Shown here: in pieces, positions 1 to 10,530 of the stretch
Numbering within the stretch: position 1 is the stretch's first letter
Layout: each line of letters begins with the position of its first letter
Source of the DNA: Isoetes taiwanensis
Lineage: Eukaryota; Streptophyta; Lycopodiopsida; Isoetales; Isoetaceae
Length of the DNA: 64,000 nucleotides
Assembly: GCA_021234155.1 (NCBI GenBank)
Contig: JAJEKV010000012.1
Span: 6,947,789-7,011,788, forward strand
Reading direction: 5' to 3'
Made by a program: the position numbers and the translations under genes
The notes under the pieces: model-generated
Told to the model about the DNA's origin: nothing
The model's database searches: none
What the model saw: only the letters and a program-made list of their open reading frames with translations

Positions 1-1552
1 GGCCCCTGGGAGCGTCCAATAAAGGTCTGCCCTAGAGTCTCAGCGTGCCACCATCCCAGGTCGTCTAGGTAAGGGATCGAGATACTGCAGGATGCAAATT
101 TGTGAAGCAGAACATACAAGGCAAGGTATTTTTGGTTGTAGAAGAGTCTAGGATGTCAGACGAATCCAAAGAGCCGTCCATGAATTGATGTAGGCAGTAG
201 GCTTCTTGGGTCGTTAACTAACTCCTGTATTCTAGATAGCAAAGGCAAAGATTGCTATGGACTCCCATGTTCTAAATAGCAAAGGCAAAATTGCTGTGCT
301 TATATTCTTTGTGCAAGCTTTTGTTGCCCTTTTCAGAATATGGTTTGATTGCCATGCTCCGGGCCAAGATATTGTTCGTTCAGCCCTTGGGAATGGTCGA
401 AGCAATTATATTGAATGGAACAAGTCTTAAGTATCCCTGTTCTGTATCCACAGAGAAAATATGGAAAGGCGAAATCATGAGCAGTAGAGTACTAAACAAT
501 TATAGACAACAAAATCTTAGCAATGAAGCCATCATACTCATCAAATGCAGCATCATAGTTTTAACCTGCTAATCCTTTGCTCTTGCTTTTTTCATTCCTC
601 TGCCAGGCCCGACGCCTTTTCCAGGTTAGAAGTTCTGCACCCATGTTTATTTGGTGGCTTCTGCTATGGATCTGTTATAGGCGGCCTTTCTTTGATCGTA
701 TTTAAAGACGAGCAATGCAAAATGTAATCTGTTTATATTTTGTTTACCAGCCCAGCATGCGTTAAAGGGACCTGCACAATGCCAATATAGACCAAAGAGC
801 GTATTTTGTTTCCACAACAATTTGTTGAAAGCAGAACCAGAACTGGAATCAATGGGAAAAACCAAATCCCATGATGTAGGTATTGTTCTCTATGCGATTG
901 GCGAATATGACAAAAATTTGAATGAAGTATGTTTTGTTGCTTGTTTCGAGCTCTGATGTTTTGCTGAGGGGTAAAATGGATGTTTATGCTGTTGTATATC
1001 CGTTCTGAAATATGCTGACGTGCAATGAATTTGATACAGTAAGGGAAGATGAGCTTGGTTTGTCAACACAGATTTTATAGTTCAGATTTTACAGGCCATG
1101 AGATTATTGCTGGTGATGATATTTATGGTGGATCTGACAGACTTCTTTCAAAAATATCTCCACGGCATGGTCTTAAAATAAAGTATGTAACAAGCTTCTC
1201 CAAGTCTGAAGATTTGCCTTTTAAATGGTTCTCATATTAGGTAGTACTTTTGTTTTAAATAGTCAAAACAACAGTTTGAAGTTCATGGAATTTTACAGAT
1301 CATATAACCGTTTTTGCATTGCATGTATCTGATCTACAAAAAGACTATTTTATATCTTAGTTTTGCAAACTAATCTACATGCATGGCTTTTAATGCTTGC
1401 ATTTCTCCTCTCAATGTGGCAGAAGATTTCATCTTATGGACATAGAACACAATGCCCTTTTTTTCTCTTTCTATACATTCACTTCTTTTTTTGTCATGCC
1501 AACAAGTTCATCTAGCAAATGGTACTAAGATTTAAAGCTCCTGTTTATTTCA
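1..1552. other. No gene recognised upstream of the SERINC fragment
   Basis: AT-rich sequence with only short open frames on both strands. None resembles the N-terminal SERINC membrane segments expected upstream of the exons at 1553-1953, and I see no repeat structure. Confidence 0.4.
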
Positions 1553-1953
1553 GAGTTTTGTAATTGCCGTGTCAGCAATTGTCATGGCAACATACTCTAC
1601 AGGCATAGACTCCAAGGCTTTTATGGTAAGTAGCTGCCATTTTTAAGTGCTGTTTTGTTCCTTTGGAAAACAAGAAAGCATTGGCCATTTATAATCTTTG
1701 TCTGCAGTCGCCGAAGAACTCATTTGACCTTGATGATGAAGTGCCATATGGATATGGTTTCTTCCACTTTGTATTTGCAATTGGTTCTATGTATTTTGCC
1801 ATGCTCTTTGTTGGGTGGAATCTTCAACAGACTATGCACAAGTGAGGTTTGCTCTCCATAAGTGGAACGAGGGAACAGATTTGTTAATCACTTGATTAAA
1901 AGCTGCAAATGAATGGGTTGCTGGCGGAATATACAGTTGAGTATCCTCTTTCC
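1553..1953 (+). pseudogene. SERINC/TMS (serine incorporator) C-terminal fragment
   Basis: Serine incorporators are polytopic membrane proteins linked to serine-lipid synthesis. Seen: a candidate exon at 1553-1625 after an AG acceptor, reading SFVIAVSAIVMATYSTGIDS, with a GTAAG donor. After an 82-base intron a second exon starts at 1708 and contains the family signature DDEVPYGYGFFHFVFAIGSM followed by YFAMLFVGWN. A third remnant near 1932-1950 reads NEWVAGGIY, matching the conserved NEW(L/V)A segment, but the codons before it are disrupted and the second exon runs into TGA after TMHK. The N-terminal two thirds of the protein were not found. This is most likely a decayed 3' gene fragment; a live gene with exons outside the window is possible but the broken third exon argues against it. 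Confidence 0.75.
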
Positions 1954-2961
1954 TTATTTGTTTGTTCACTTTGGACCATTATGGTAACAATGCTATTGTG
2001 CACCATATGGAATTTGGACAATGATTGGCCGCTTCGTTCTTAGAAACAGAGAATTCTAATTTCTAATGGTGTGATTCATATCTACCAGTCACTTTACCTT
2101 TTGACTTTTGTATGTCATGAACCTTCATGACTGCAGGCTATTATCATTCTGCCATGTACTGCGAGCTTTTTGTAACTTGAAGCATCCAGAACAAACTACT
2201 TTCTCCCCCCTGATTTATATAATATATATTTCAGATATATACTATGAAGACGATGATGATATGGTAGCTAATTATGCTGAATCATGTGAATACCTTTGTT
2301 TTTGGTGGCGGGAACTTCACTATCTTCTCCCTAGCAGTGAAGTGCTTGTTGATGGCCTTGTTTAAACACCATTAGTGGCAAATATTCTGATTATGGGAAC
2401 TTAGTTCTGAATATCATATTTTTACAAAAATGTACAGAGTTCTCTCTTTACCAACTGATATTAACTTGGAGGAAAGCCTGTAGAAAATGTCTCTTGATCC
2501 TGAGGTTGCTAAATTATAGTTTAAATTATAGGTGTTCATCCAATTCAGTTCCTTTTTCTTTGTAGCCAACACTGGGGAATTGAATGCATCTCATGTCTAA
2601 GATTTCAGATTTCCAAAGAAAATGAACACTAGGCATCATTACATTTGTTAGATCACTTCCGTAATTTGCATATTATTTGTAAAGCATGACAACATAATTG
2701 AAAAATGGTATTTTCATAAATTCTATTTCCAAACAGCACATGTAGTCATGCATATATTTCGAACATGCACAGACATTATTGGCCAAGAAAAATAATGCCT
2801 TTAAATTCTTCAAAATTGTTTACGCAAATGCATGACCATGTTGTTTATCATTATCGCAAATAAGCTAATTCAACAGGCATATTTTTTGCATGGTGCAAAA
2901 CTTAACTTTTGACAATTAATTATTAAAGATAAGATATGAATCTTTTAACCTTGTGCAATTT
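1954..2961. other. No gene recognised
   Basis: AT-rich non-coding sequence without recognisable protein homology or repeats. Confidence 0.4.
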
Positions 2962-3126
2962 GCATGTACGTTGGATTCTTGCTCTTTCACACCGTCTTTA
3001 ATAAACAACCAAGCGTTTGATGGACATGAATTTGGGGCCGAAGGAAAACGCATCCATGCCCATATTATTGATCATGAAGTTCAAATGGACCTTGTAATTG
3101 TTAATTCCCTTATAAGCATGTATTGA
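2962..3126 (+). pseudogene. PPR protein relic, less than two motifs
   Basis: One frame reads CTLDSCS, then after a divergent stretch AEGKRIHAHIIDHEVQMDL and VIVNSLISMY before a stop. The pattern 'acidic-GKRIHA-x-II-x-D-L-V-I-x-N-SLISMY' is the hallmark of the L/S motif junction of PLS-class pentatricopeptide repeat proteins, which bind organellar RNA. Less than two motifs remain and no flanking motifs continue, so this is a relic of a retrocopy or broken gene. It is not a direct copy of the PPR gene at 43.6 kb, which shares only the family consensus. Confidence 0.65.
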
Positions 3127-4632
3127 AAATAAGCAATATATATTAGTCAAGGAAACCTTCAAGGAAACCTTTAACTCTGCAAAATTTATTAAAGCATCTT
3201 TAAAGTTGAGCATAAGAATTGCAAGTAATAACCTAGAAAATTGACATCATGGTGGCTTACACAATGTAATGCAGCATATTTGCAATGTAATATGGTACCA
3301 ATATAATTTTATCTGCATATCGAACAAACATAAGAACAATAAGTAATAACCAAGAATTTTGACATGATAGTAGTTTAAACAATGCCATGCAACATATTTG
3401 CCATGTCATATGGCACCAACATAGATAACACACGCACAAATTTTCTCATGATTCCATCACTAACATTCACTCATTCAACACAAATCCACCATATGTATTA
3501 GTTTGTTAAACTCATGCCTAATCTAAAAAGCCCAAAGAATGTCGGGCACTTTTTCTAGTGGCTATATAGAAAAAAAGAGTTCCGAATTAGAAACGAGGGT
3601 GAGCATCCAATCTGGTTCTCGTTTTAAATTTTCTTCTTCATATAGTAGCGTGTATAGCTAGCCTTGCCTCGGGTTTACGCTCTTTTCCTAAGTGAATCCA
3701 TGCTTATATCTAAGCGTACCTCAAGCTTTTCTCGGTGTTCTATCATCAAGTATTGAGACATATAGCGTGGGAAATACTCCTTCGTTAAGCTATCTCCACG
3801 ATTCGAGATTCGTGCCAGAAGAGGTAGGTAAAACCCAAGACCGACCATGTCCATGTTGGTAGGCGCTGTGTCAGAAAACCCAAAGACTCCACCATGTCCA
3901 TGTTGGTAGGCATGATATTTTGGTCGGACCATGGCCACATCCGGATCCATTGGAACCCATGCTTCCTATATATTAACGAGATCTTGAGACCATGATATAG
4001 TGTCATGGAGGCTAGGCCCGGAATAGGTACCTTTTTCTCACAAATCTCATCTCGACATTCTAAAAGGCACAACATATCTCTCAGGTATTATAGAAATTGT
4101 GAAATGCTAACGTTGTTGTGCAAATCGACCTTGTCTTGCTTTAATTTCTAGTATTTGTGTAAATGATTCAATACTCCCCAGTATGTTATGCAGCTTGCCT
4201 TTCTTATTTTCAGGTGGGTTATTCGGGCAGTGGTCAAGTTATGTTCAGTTGCAACATGAAAGGGTTTAAGATGGAAGTTTCCATTTCTTCCAGTTTTTCA
4301 GAAAAATGCCAAGTTGATCCTCCTCTGGTCGAGAAGTTCGAATTAAAAATTACTCACACCCGGCTCTATCACACAAATGTTACATCTTTGGGAAGGATAT
4401 GTGATTCTATTGTGCTTTGCACTTCAATCTCTCGTTGTTATGTATCGGCACGCGAAAGTAGTCCGCCATTGCGCCTTTTTGGTCTAGGTGCACTTGGACT
4501 TGCGGAACGCCCCGTTAAGGTTTTCAATTTATTAAACGTAATGTTGCACATGTGCATTTTATTGACACAATTATTTTTATGCAGGTTATGATAGGTGCAA
4601 AAATGGCTGCTGCTTCCAGAATAATTGGCATT
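3127..4632. other. No gene recognised; one short local duplication
   Basis: Contains a diverged direct duplication of about 36 bases (3830-3864 and 3875-3911, sharing ACCATGTCCATGTTGGTAGG). An open frame at 4163-4591 has no recognisable family and lies in AT-rich sequence. Confidence 0.4.
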
Positions 4633-4790
4633 AATCGCATCGATCCGAGCCATCGGATCGCCATTCTGGGGAGGGACGAGCTACTATATGAGGCTCTTTT
4701 TCCCTTCGACCAATTACCGACATCTTCTCACGCCAGCCTTCCTTCCTTCTCCTCGCTTTCTCCTAAGCTCCCATAGCCGATCTAATTGTC
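4633..4790 (+). repeat. Split direct repeat A1 of the DIRS-like element
   Basis: Starts AATCGCATCGATCC, then CATCGGATCGCCATTC, and continues through a pyrimidine-rich stretch (CTTCTCAC, CTTCCTTCCTTCTCC). The same series occurs from 9480 (A2) with scattered substitutions and small indels over about 140 bases. The right edge is approximate. Confidence 0.75.
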
Positions 4791-5627
4791 TTTCCCAATG
4801 CCACACCATGTCCTATCAATCTCCTCTTCTCCAATTCTCTTTTGCTCGCCATCCCCTGTTGTTTTTTACCATCTATCTTCTAGATCCTCTATCATCTCGG
4901 TCTCATATCGGCACGGTTCGTCATGCTCGTTTGATGCGTCTATGGGTATTATCAGTCTTTGTGGCTCATCCGGCTCCTGGATTTGGTACTTTGCGAGGTA
5001 TCAGGTATGGTTTTTTTTTGCCAATTATGCGGCACGCCAATAATCCTTTAACTTCGGAGGTATGATTCTCTCCACTCATGCTGCATGCAACTAATCATGT
5101 TACCTAGAGGGAGATCTGACGGGATTCGGACTGTTTTTTAGTTGCATTGCATGATCTGGATTTTTGCTTTCAATGCTATGTTGACACATTCTTTTTCGAT
5201 TCCTGTTTTGTGCATTTGGAGTTGCAATTTTTCTTGTCACAGATTCTGCAGGAGGATTGGGTTTGATTCCTGGCTTGTTCGCGAGGCCTCTTTTCTGGCA
5301 ATGCAATGGCATTCCCCTGGAATTGTTCATTCGATTATGCAGGAGCGTCGCCAACATGCAATGCAATGGCCAACATGCAAGAGCTTTCCTCTCATCGATC
5401 TTTTTCCTTTTTCCCTAAATGGATCTCTGATTATTTGCCAGACTTTGATTCACAAATAGTTTCGGGATTATGGTTGTTTCTTGATGCAATTTCAGTTGCA
5501 GGTACTTTGAGTGTTCGGCAATCTTCTAGACTGAACTAATTCGTACTTGTTATTGCTGCCTCGTATTATGGTTCACCTTCTCCTGGTATCTTGTGAATTG
5601 GGCTTTTGGTAACTTTAACTTTGTCAC

Positions 5628-5763
5628 TAGAGTTCTCCTTTAAACATTGTTCTCGACTTCATTACCCACCTCGATCTTTCTTAACTTCAGGATAGTAGAG
5701 TTCTCCTTTAAACATTGTTCTCGACTTCATTACCCACCTCGATCTTTCTTAACTTCAGGATAG
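5628..5763. repeat. 68-bp perfect tandem duplication
   Basis: Two adjacent copies (5628-5695 and 5696-5763) that I read as identical, lying inside the 5' part of the DIRS-like element where no protein is recognisable. Identity implies a recent duplication compared with the element's general decay. Confidence 0.9.
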
Positions 5764-7578
5764 TACCATTGCACCATCCCGCTGAACTTCATTCATCGTC
5801 CCACCGTTTCATTTTATAAAAGTGCTATTCACTGCACTTGTTTCTAGGTGGACATGCATTCCGGTTTGTTTTTGACATATATACAGTGGTCTTTGGCTCT
5901 CCCTAGCTACTAACAATATATTCTTTCCTTATCTAACATAGTCGTTCGTCCACATGCCACTTAGCCATTTCAAGCCTTTACCATTTTCTCGGCTAATAAA
6001 TTTATTATGGACCATTGTTCCAAGTTTGATTTGTCTTGCAATTTGGTTGGGTGCCCCTTCAATTACGTGCTCGACATAATCCAATTTACATTGCACCATT
6101 CTTTCTATTTATACATGCGCTTTTGAGCAATATTCATTTGATCCACTTTCTCATTTAAATGCATCTTGCTTCTCTCGATGACACCCTATTTCTATCAATT
6201 TCTTATACCCATACATTAAGTTTGTTATTCAAATTTTATTGTGGTATTCGCACATCGTTTTCGAGATTTTGGTAATAGAGATTTGTTGTTAGGATGGGTG
6301 TTTCAACTTCCGGGGTTTGCATTTGTATTGGATTTTGTTAGCACACATCTTTAATTTGAGGCTCGTCTTGTTTAATGATTGCACAATCTTGTTCTAAGCT
6401 TGTTTGAATATCTTCGACGGACGGCTATGCTCTTGCAATAGGGCTTGGGCTATTTTCGTTGTTTCTGCTAAGTCCCATGTTACATATGCAACTATATACC
6501 ATTCCTTAGCTAACAATTTATTCTAGACCATTGTTTAAGGGATTTGTCATGCAATTGGATTAGGTGCCAATTTTCCTTATTCCACTTGTCTCTCGAACCG
6601 TAACACTTTATATGGGATTTTTACGTTCTTATGGAACCTTGAAGGTGCGCATAAGGTAATTTATTGTTTTCATTTGGGACAGGGATTTTTTAGCTCCTTT
6701 TTGCTAAAGTTGTTTGGGATACGATAGCCGTTACAATATGTTGTGGGTTCATTATGTCATTTGAGTGATTTCTCCATTTTTTATCCTATTGACATGGGTT
6801 GTATGTTGCAACTTTGAGTTGTATCTTTGTGGACATGTATGGTGGACCTTATGGACATTGAGCTTTGAGTATAGGGGGGCGCATGTCTTCTTTTTCTTTG
6901 ATGAGCTTCATCGAATATTTTCTTCGTTCTTTGCTCGCCTAGTTCTTGTTTCCTCTATTCTGGGTCTCATAGTGCTTCTCTTCGGGATCTATATTTGGCT
7001 TTTTCATATGTTGCATTGCATACTTCTTTTATACATTTTCTATTGGTTTACGGTCATTGGCTCTATCTCAAATTTGTTTCTACACCACTTTTCCATATAT
7101 ACATGTATTGGGTTTGTCATTTTTGCATTGGGCTTTTGCAAGTGGATTTGTCTAGTATCTGCTTACATTTTAGTGCGAAGTTCTTGTTCTCGCTTTTGCT
7201 AACCTTTGGTGGGACATTTTGCTTCATACTTGGGTTTAAAGCATTTCCTTTGTTGTCCCGGTACTCTTGACCTCTTTGATATGTTATGTTATGGATTTGT
7301 CATCTCTAGATATGCCCATTTATTTGTCCGTAGTAAGTTTTTAATGTTTATCACGCATTGCCTTATTTTGTATTTCGATTTGCATGCTCTAATTTTCCTC
7401 ATGACATTATGTAGTTGTTGTGTTCCCATTACCCATTTCATCCCTTGGTTATTGGACTCACCTCGTTACTCCTCCCCGAACCTTGGCACTCTCAACCTCC
7501 ATCTCCTCGATATCCTTGGCCGTAACGTTTACCTTTGACTTGGTTTTCACATTTTGACCTTCTCTCGTTTGCCAGAGT

Positions 7579-8457
7579 ATGTTTCCTATATGGCTTTACG
7601 CATATGGTAGTATTTGTCTTTTGACATCACCACACTTGGATCATCTTCCTTTTAATGCTTCTCTTTGTCTTGATAGGGAGTCTCTTACGTGGAACATTGT
7701 ATACAAGGTGTTATATTGGGCACATTCTCATTTTGTGCATGGTGCTGGTTTGCGTGATTCTAGTTCTCTCGAGCAATCCATTTCTAGCTGTCTATTGAGG
7801 GTTTTTGCACTTGTAGTGGACTTTTTTCTATTTGGTATGATCATTATTGGCATCTTTGCTATTTGGCTTTATCTCGATAGGATGCATATTGCGTTTGGCA
7901 TTCTTACTCTCGAGATTTTCCTCATTTGTTCTCATTTTTCCATCTCCTTGGAGCCTGTTTGGATTCCTCGCTCCCAGAATGAATGGCCCGATTATCTTTC
8001 TCGCCTTCCTCAGGCGGATGAGTTTGCTCTTGCTCCATGGTATTTTAGTTATATTGATTCTTTGTGGGGCCCACATCATGTTGATCGGTTTGCCTCTCCC
8101 CTTAACCACAAGCTTCCCGTCTATAACACTCGATTCGCATATCCGCACCGCATTCCCCCGGATGCTTTTACCTATGATTGGCATCTCTTTAACAATTCTT
8201 GTTTTCCTCCACCCGCCTTGGTTCCACGTGTTTTGCACCATGCAGCTGCGTGTTGGGCTCGTATGACGTTGGTGGTTCTTCATTGGCCTTCTGCCCCTTG
8301 GTGGCCTCTGCTCTGGACGGGATCGGCGTGGGCGCCTTTTATTCAAGACTTTATGTTTTTTGATGCATTTTCATTGGCTTTATTGCCCCATTTGTCGGCA
8401 CCTTTTGGGTGTCGGCGTCATGTAGCTCTTTATGTTTTTAGTTGTCAATTTGATTGA
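7579..8457 (+). pseudogene. DIRS-type RNase H region of the retroelement polyprotein
   Basis: An open frame of 292 codons. Its second half carries the signature of the DIRS RNase H C-terminus: SISLEPVWIPRSQNEW then PDYLSRLPQADEF, WGPHHVDRFASPLNHKLP, YNTRFAYPHRIPPDAFTYDW and LHWPSAPWWPLL. Comparable blocks (WIPR-x-N-x-x-DYLS, WGPH-x-x-DRFA, NSRF, DAF-x-x-DW, WPSA-x-WWP) are known from DIRS and Ngaro elements and not from Ty1, Ty3 or LINE RNases H. The first half (to about residue 110) is divergent and hydrophobic and I cannot align its catalytic acidic residues, so activity is unlikely. The recombinase follows about 800 bases downstream in the same orientation. Confidence 0.8.
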
Positions 8458-8459
8458 AT

Positions 8460-9240
8460 TTAACATGGTTTATATGTTGTTGTGTGGCAGCTTCTGCCTC
8501 TCGATTACTTGCTCCTCGGGGAGGTCCCTTTGTTCCTCTCGACTTTGCTTTTGGTGTTTTCCTTTGCGCCCCCTCGACTCTTGCGACATACATGGCTTTT
8601 GTTCGCCCGCTTTGTTGTTTGGTGCCGCCTCCATGCCGTTTCTTATCTCCCGGCTTCCCCCCCTTTGTTGTTGCGCCTTTTTTCCACTCTTCATTATTCT
8701 CATCATCGCCCTCGTCCATTCCGCCCCCTCTATTTTTTTAATATCCTTTTCATCAAGTTTTATTTTGCCATTTGTTCTTCCTTCCGTCCTTGGCTCGTCC
8801 GGTCTACTTCCGTAAGCTCATCCCCCTCGCACCTTGCTTCCCCCTCATGCCTCAACATGTTCGCTCTATTATTCTCCATTTCGCCACCGCCACCCGTTCC
8901 CTTCTTTTGCCCGTGCTGCCCTCATCTCCTTTCCTTCTTGCTTTTTTACGCATCTCCCCCTCGCTCTTAGGCGTGATCTTTCTTTTCGTTATCTCATGTC
9001 GACATTTTTTATCCGTTCCAAGCGCGATCAACTTGCCCCGCGATCATCACGGTTTCTTTGCGGATTTGACCTGCATTTCGCGTACCGATCACTATTCTTC
9101 AGCGTTTGATCTCCACGGTTCTTACCATCTCCTCGATCCTCCGGTAGTGACCTCTTTTAAGCTCCTCTCCCTCTTCTTTCGCCCTTTATCCTATTAGACT
9201 GCCGCTTATAGTGGAGGGATTGCCTTTTGGCTATAGGCTT
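8460..9240 (+). other. Decayed N-terminal part of the DIRS tyrosine recombinase (presumed)
   Basis: C/T-rich sequence between the RNase H and recombinase blocks. Several overlapping frames are open, but the pyrimidine bias explains this and none gives a firm match. By position it should hold the recombinase N-terminal domain and first catalytic arginine. Confidence 0.35.
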
Positions 9241-9261
9241 GGACCCGTCTCTTTATAGTGC

Positions 9262-9400
9262 GTTATTACGCTTTCGTCGCGGTGGGGCCGGTTTTTCCCG
9301 CTCGCGAGGGGTTCCGCATGATCTGGCTTCGTGCTCCGCGGTGGCTGGCGTTCCTCGTCTTCTCACTCTACTTCGTTAGCCGGGGACCCGTCTCGACATT
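9262..9400 (+). pseudogene. Tyrosine recombinase catalytic core (YR), frameshifted
   Basis: One frame reads RFRRGGAGFSRSRGVPHDLA, matching the box II pattern of DIRS/Ngaro recombinases (H-S-F-R-R-G-G-A ... G-V-P-x-x-L). A second frame supplies RGGWRSSSSHSTS, matching the following G-x-W-R-S box. The two halves are out of register, so one indel separates them. The catalytic tyrosine would lie just downstream and I could not place it. In this group the enzyme integrates a circular DNA intermediate without target duplication. B1 of the split direct repeats begins about 50 bases downstream, as expected. Confidence 0.7.
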
Positions 9401-9450
9401 TGGAGGTTCCGCGGCGGTTGGGCTTGTAGTTAGGAAGTTCTCACGGTAGT

Positions 9451-9477
9451 CGGCGGTTTGTGTCTATCGAGTCCCTT
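9451..9477 (+). repeat. Split direct repeat B1
   Basis: Core TTTGTGTCTATCG then AGTCCCTT, matched by B2 at 10499-10529 with small indels. It directly abuts A2 at 9480, as expected for a circle-junction copy. Confidence 0.7.
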
Positions 9478-9479
9478 CG

Positions 9480-9640
9480 AATCGCATCGATCCAGAACCA
9501 TCGGATCGCCATTCGTGCAGGGAGGACAAGCTGCACTATATGAGCTCTTTCCCCTTCAGCCCGATTATCGGCGTCTTCTCACAGCAGCTTCCTTCCTTCT
9601 CCGAGCTTTCCCCCCTTCCCACCCTGCTCAGGGGGACACG
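9480..9640 (+). repeat. Split direct repeat A2
   Basis: Second copy of A1 (4633), beginning AATCGCATCGATCC. It is followed by the tandem array and then B2. Confidence 0.75.
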
Positions 9641-9725
9641 TCTTTTTCATGTTGTTCACTTGGCATTTACTATAATAATGTTTTTGCATTACTATCATGT
9701 CATTTTTCATATGTTGCTTTTATTT

Positions 9726-9915
9726 CCACCTTGAGGGTGATGCTATTTATTTCCACCTTGAGGGTGATGCTATTTTTTCCACCTTGAGGGTGATGCTATT
9801 TTTCCACCTTGAGGGTGATGCTATTTTTTCCACCTTGAGGGTGATGCTATTTACTTCCACCTTGAGGGTGATGCATACTTGATTTCCACCCGCTGGGTGA
9901 TGCTTTTTCCCCTTC
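9726..9915. repeat. Minisatellite of 24-28 bp units inside the A2-B2 interval
   Basis: About seven units of CCACCTTGAGGGTGATGCTA plus a T-rich spacer of varying length, decaying at the right end into CACCCGCTGGGTGATGC and CCTTCGGGGTGCTGA. Each unit contains the small inverted repeat CACC(TTGA)GGGTG and can form a hairpin. Confidence 0.9.
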
Positions 9916-10498
9916 GGGGTGCTGATTTTTATGTTCTAATTTGCTCTTCTCTGCAGGGGTTGGTGGTGCGGCTTACCTTGTCCATGCCATGCATGTTAGT
10001 TCCTTCTAACCATTTATGGGTATTTTTTGGGGTTCTTTTGAGTTGCTGCAGGTTTTTTGCGGTCGTTTGGGGATCCTGCTTTTTCGACTTCGCCATCGAC
10101 ATGTCTCCTTTGTCTCTCCGGCTTCCGCCATCTTATGGGGTCGTGCTAGAGTTGTGTTTGCCAGCACATCATCTTTTCCGGTTCTCCAGGCAACACATTC
10201 GGGGATTCTGCCGTCCTCTGGAGTCCTGCTCTCTTTGGGTTGGCCGTCCCTCCATCTTCTTCGGTTTTCCAGGCATCACATTCAAGGTTGTTGGCGACCA
10301 TTTCTCATTAGGGTTTTCCTCGAAAACCCGAAAGGGCGGGGTTTTTTATCCCGGTGAGAAGTTGTCGCCATTGCCCTTCTATGTTGCCTATGCACATAAT
10401 TTTTTATGGGGTAGTCCGATATTGTTCCTATGGTCGGCTACCCCTCTCTATTCCTCAAACCATTGTATACTGCTGCTGTGATGAATGACAAGCCTATT

Positions 10499-10529
10499 CG
10501 GCCGGTTTTGTGTCTATCGCGAGTCCCTT
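10499..10529 (+). repeat. Split direct repeat B2 and right end of the DIRS-like element
   Basis: CGGCCGGTTTTGTGTCTATC then GCGAGTCCCTTC, the second copy of B1. The shared sequence ends at about 10530. Confidence 0.7.
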
Positions 10530-10530
10530 C

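Larger units (their letters stand above)
4633..10530 (+). mobile_element. DIRS-like tyrosine-recombinase retroelement, decayed
   Basis: Elements of the DIRS/PAT/Ngaro group encode RT-RNase H plus a tyrosine recombinase instead of a DDE integrase, and PAT/Ngaro types are bounded by split direct repeats. All of these signs are visible here. A1 (from 4633) is repeated as A2 (from 9480), and B1 (9451-9477) is repeated as B2 (10499-10529). B1 abuts A2, giving the diagnostic order A1-ORFs-B1A2-B2. Inside lie a DIRS-type RNase H domain (about 7580-8340) and a tyrosine recombinase core (about 9262-9400). The reverse transcriptase itself could not be recognised in 6.7-7.6 kb and the frames are broken, so this copy is dead. 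Total length is about 5.9 kb. Confidence 0.8.

Noticed and set aside
4455-4512. Peptide PPLRLFGLGALGLAERP resembles a bacterial PEP-CTERM sorting signal.
   Set aside because: It is a short match in one frame of plant nuclear DNA, without the flanking protein or a sorting system; coincidence.
7808-7816. CTTGTAGTG could be the right end of a CACTA element.
   Set aside because: It sits within the open RNase H frame of the DIRS-like element and no left end precedes it.
8432-9109. Many overlapping open frames on both strands, which could suggest several genes.
   Set aside because: C/T-rich composition depletes stop codons; no frame except the recombinase core shows family motifs.
9726-9915. Regularly spaced repeats that could be read as a CRISPR array.
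   Set aside because: The spacers are only T-rich length variants of 4-8 bases, not unique sequences, and the context is a eukaryotic retroelement; a minisatellite.
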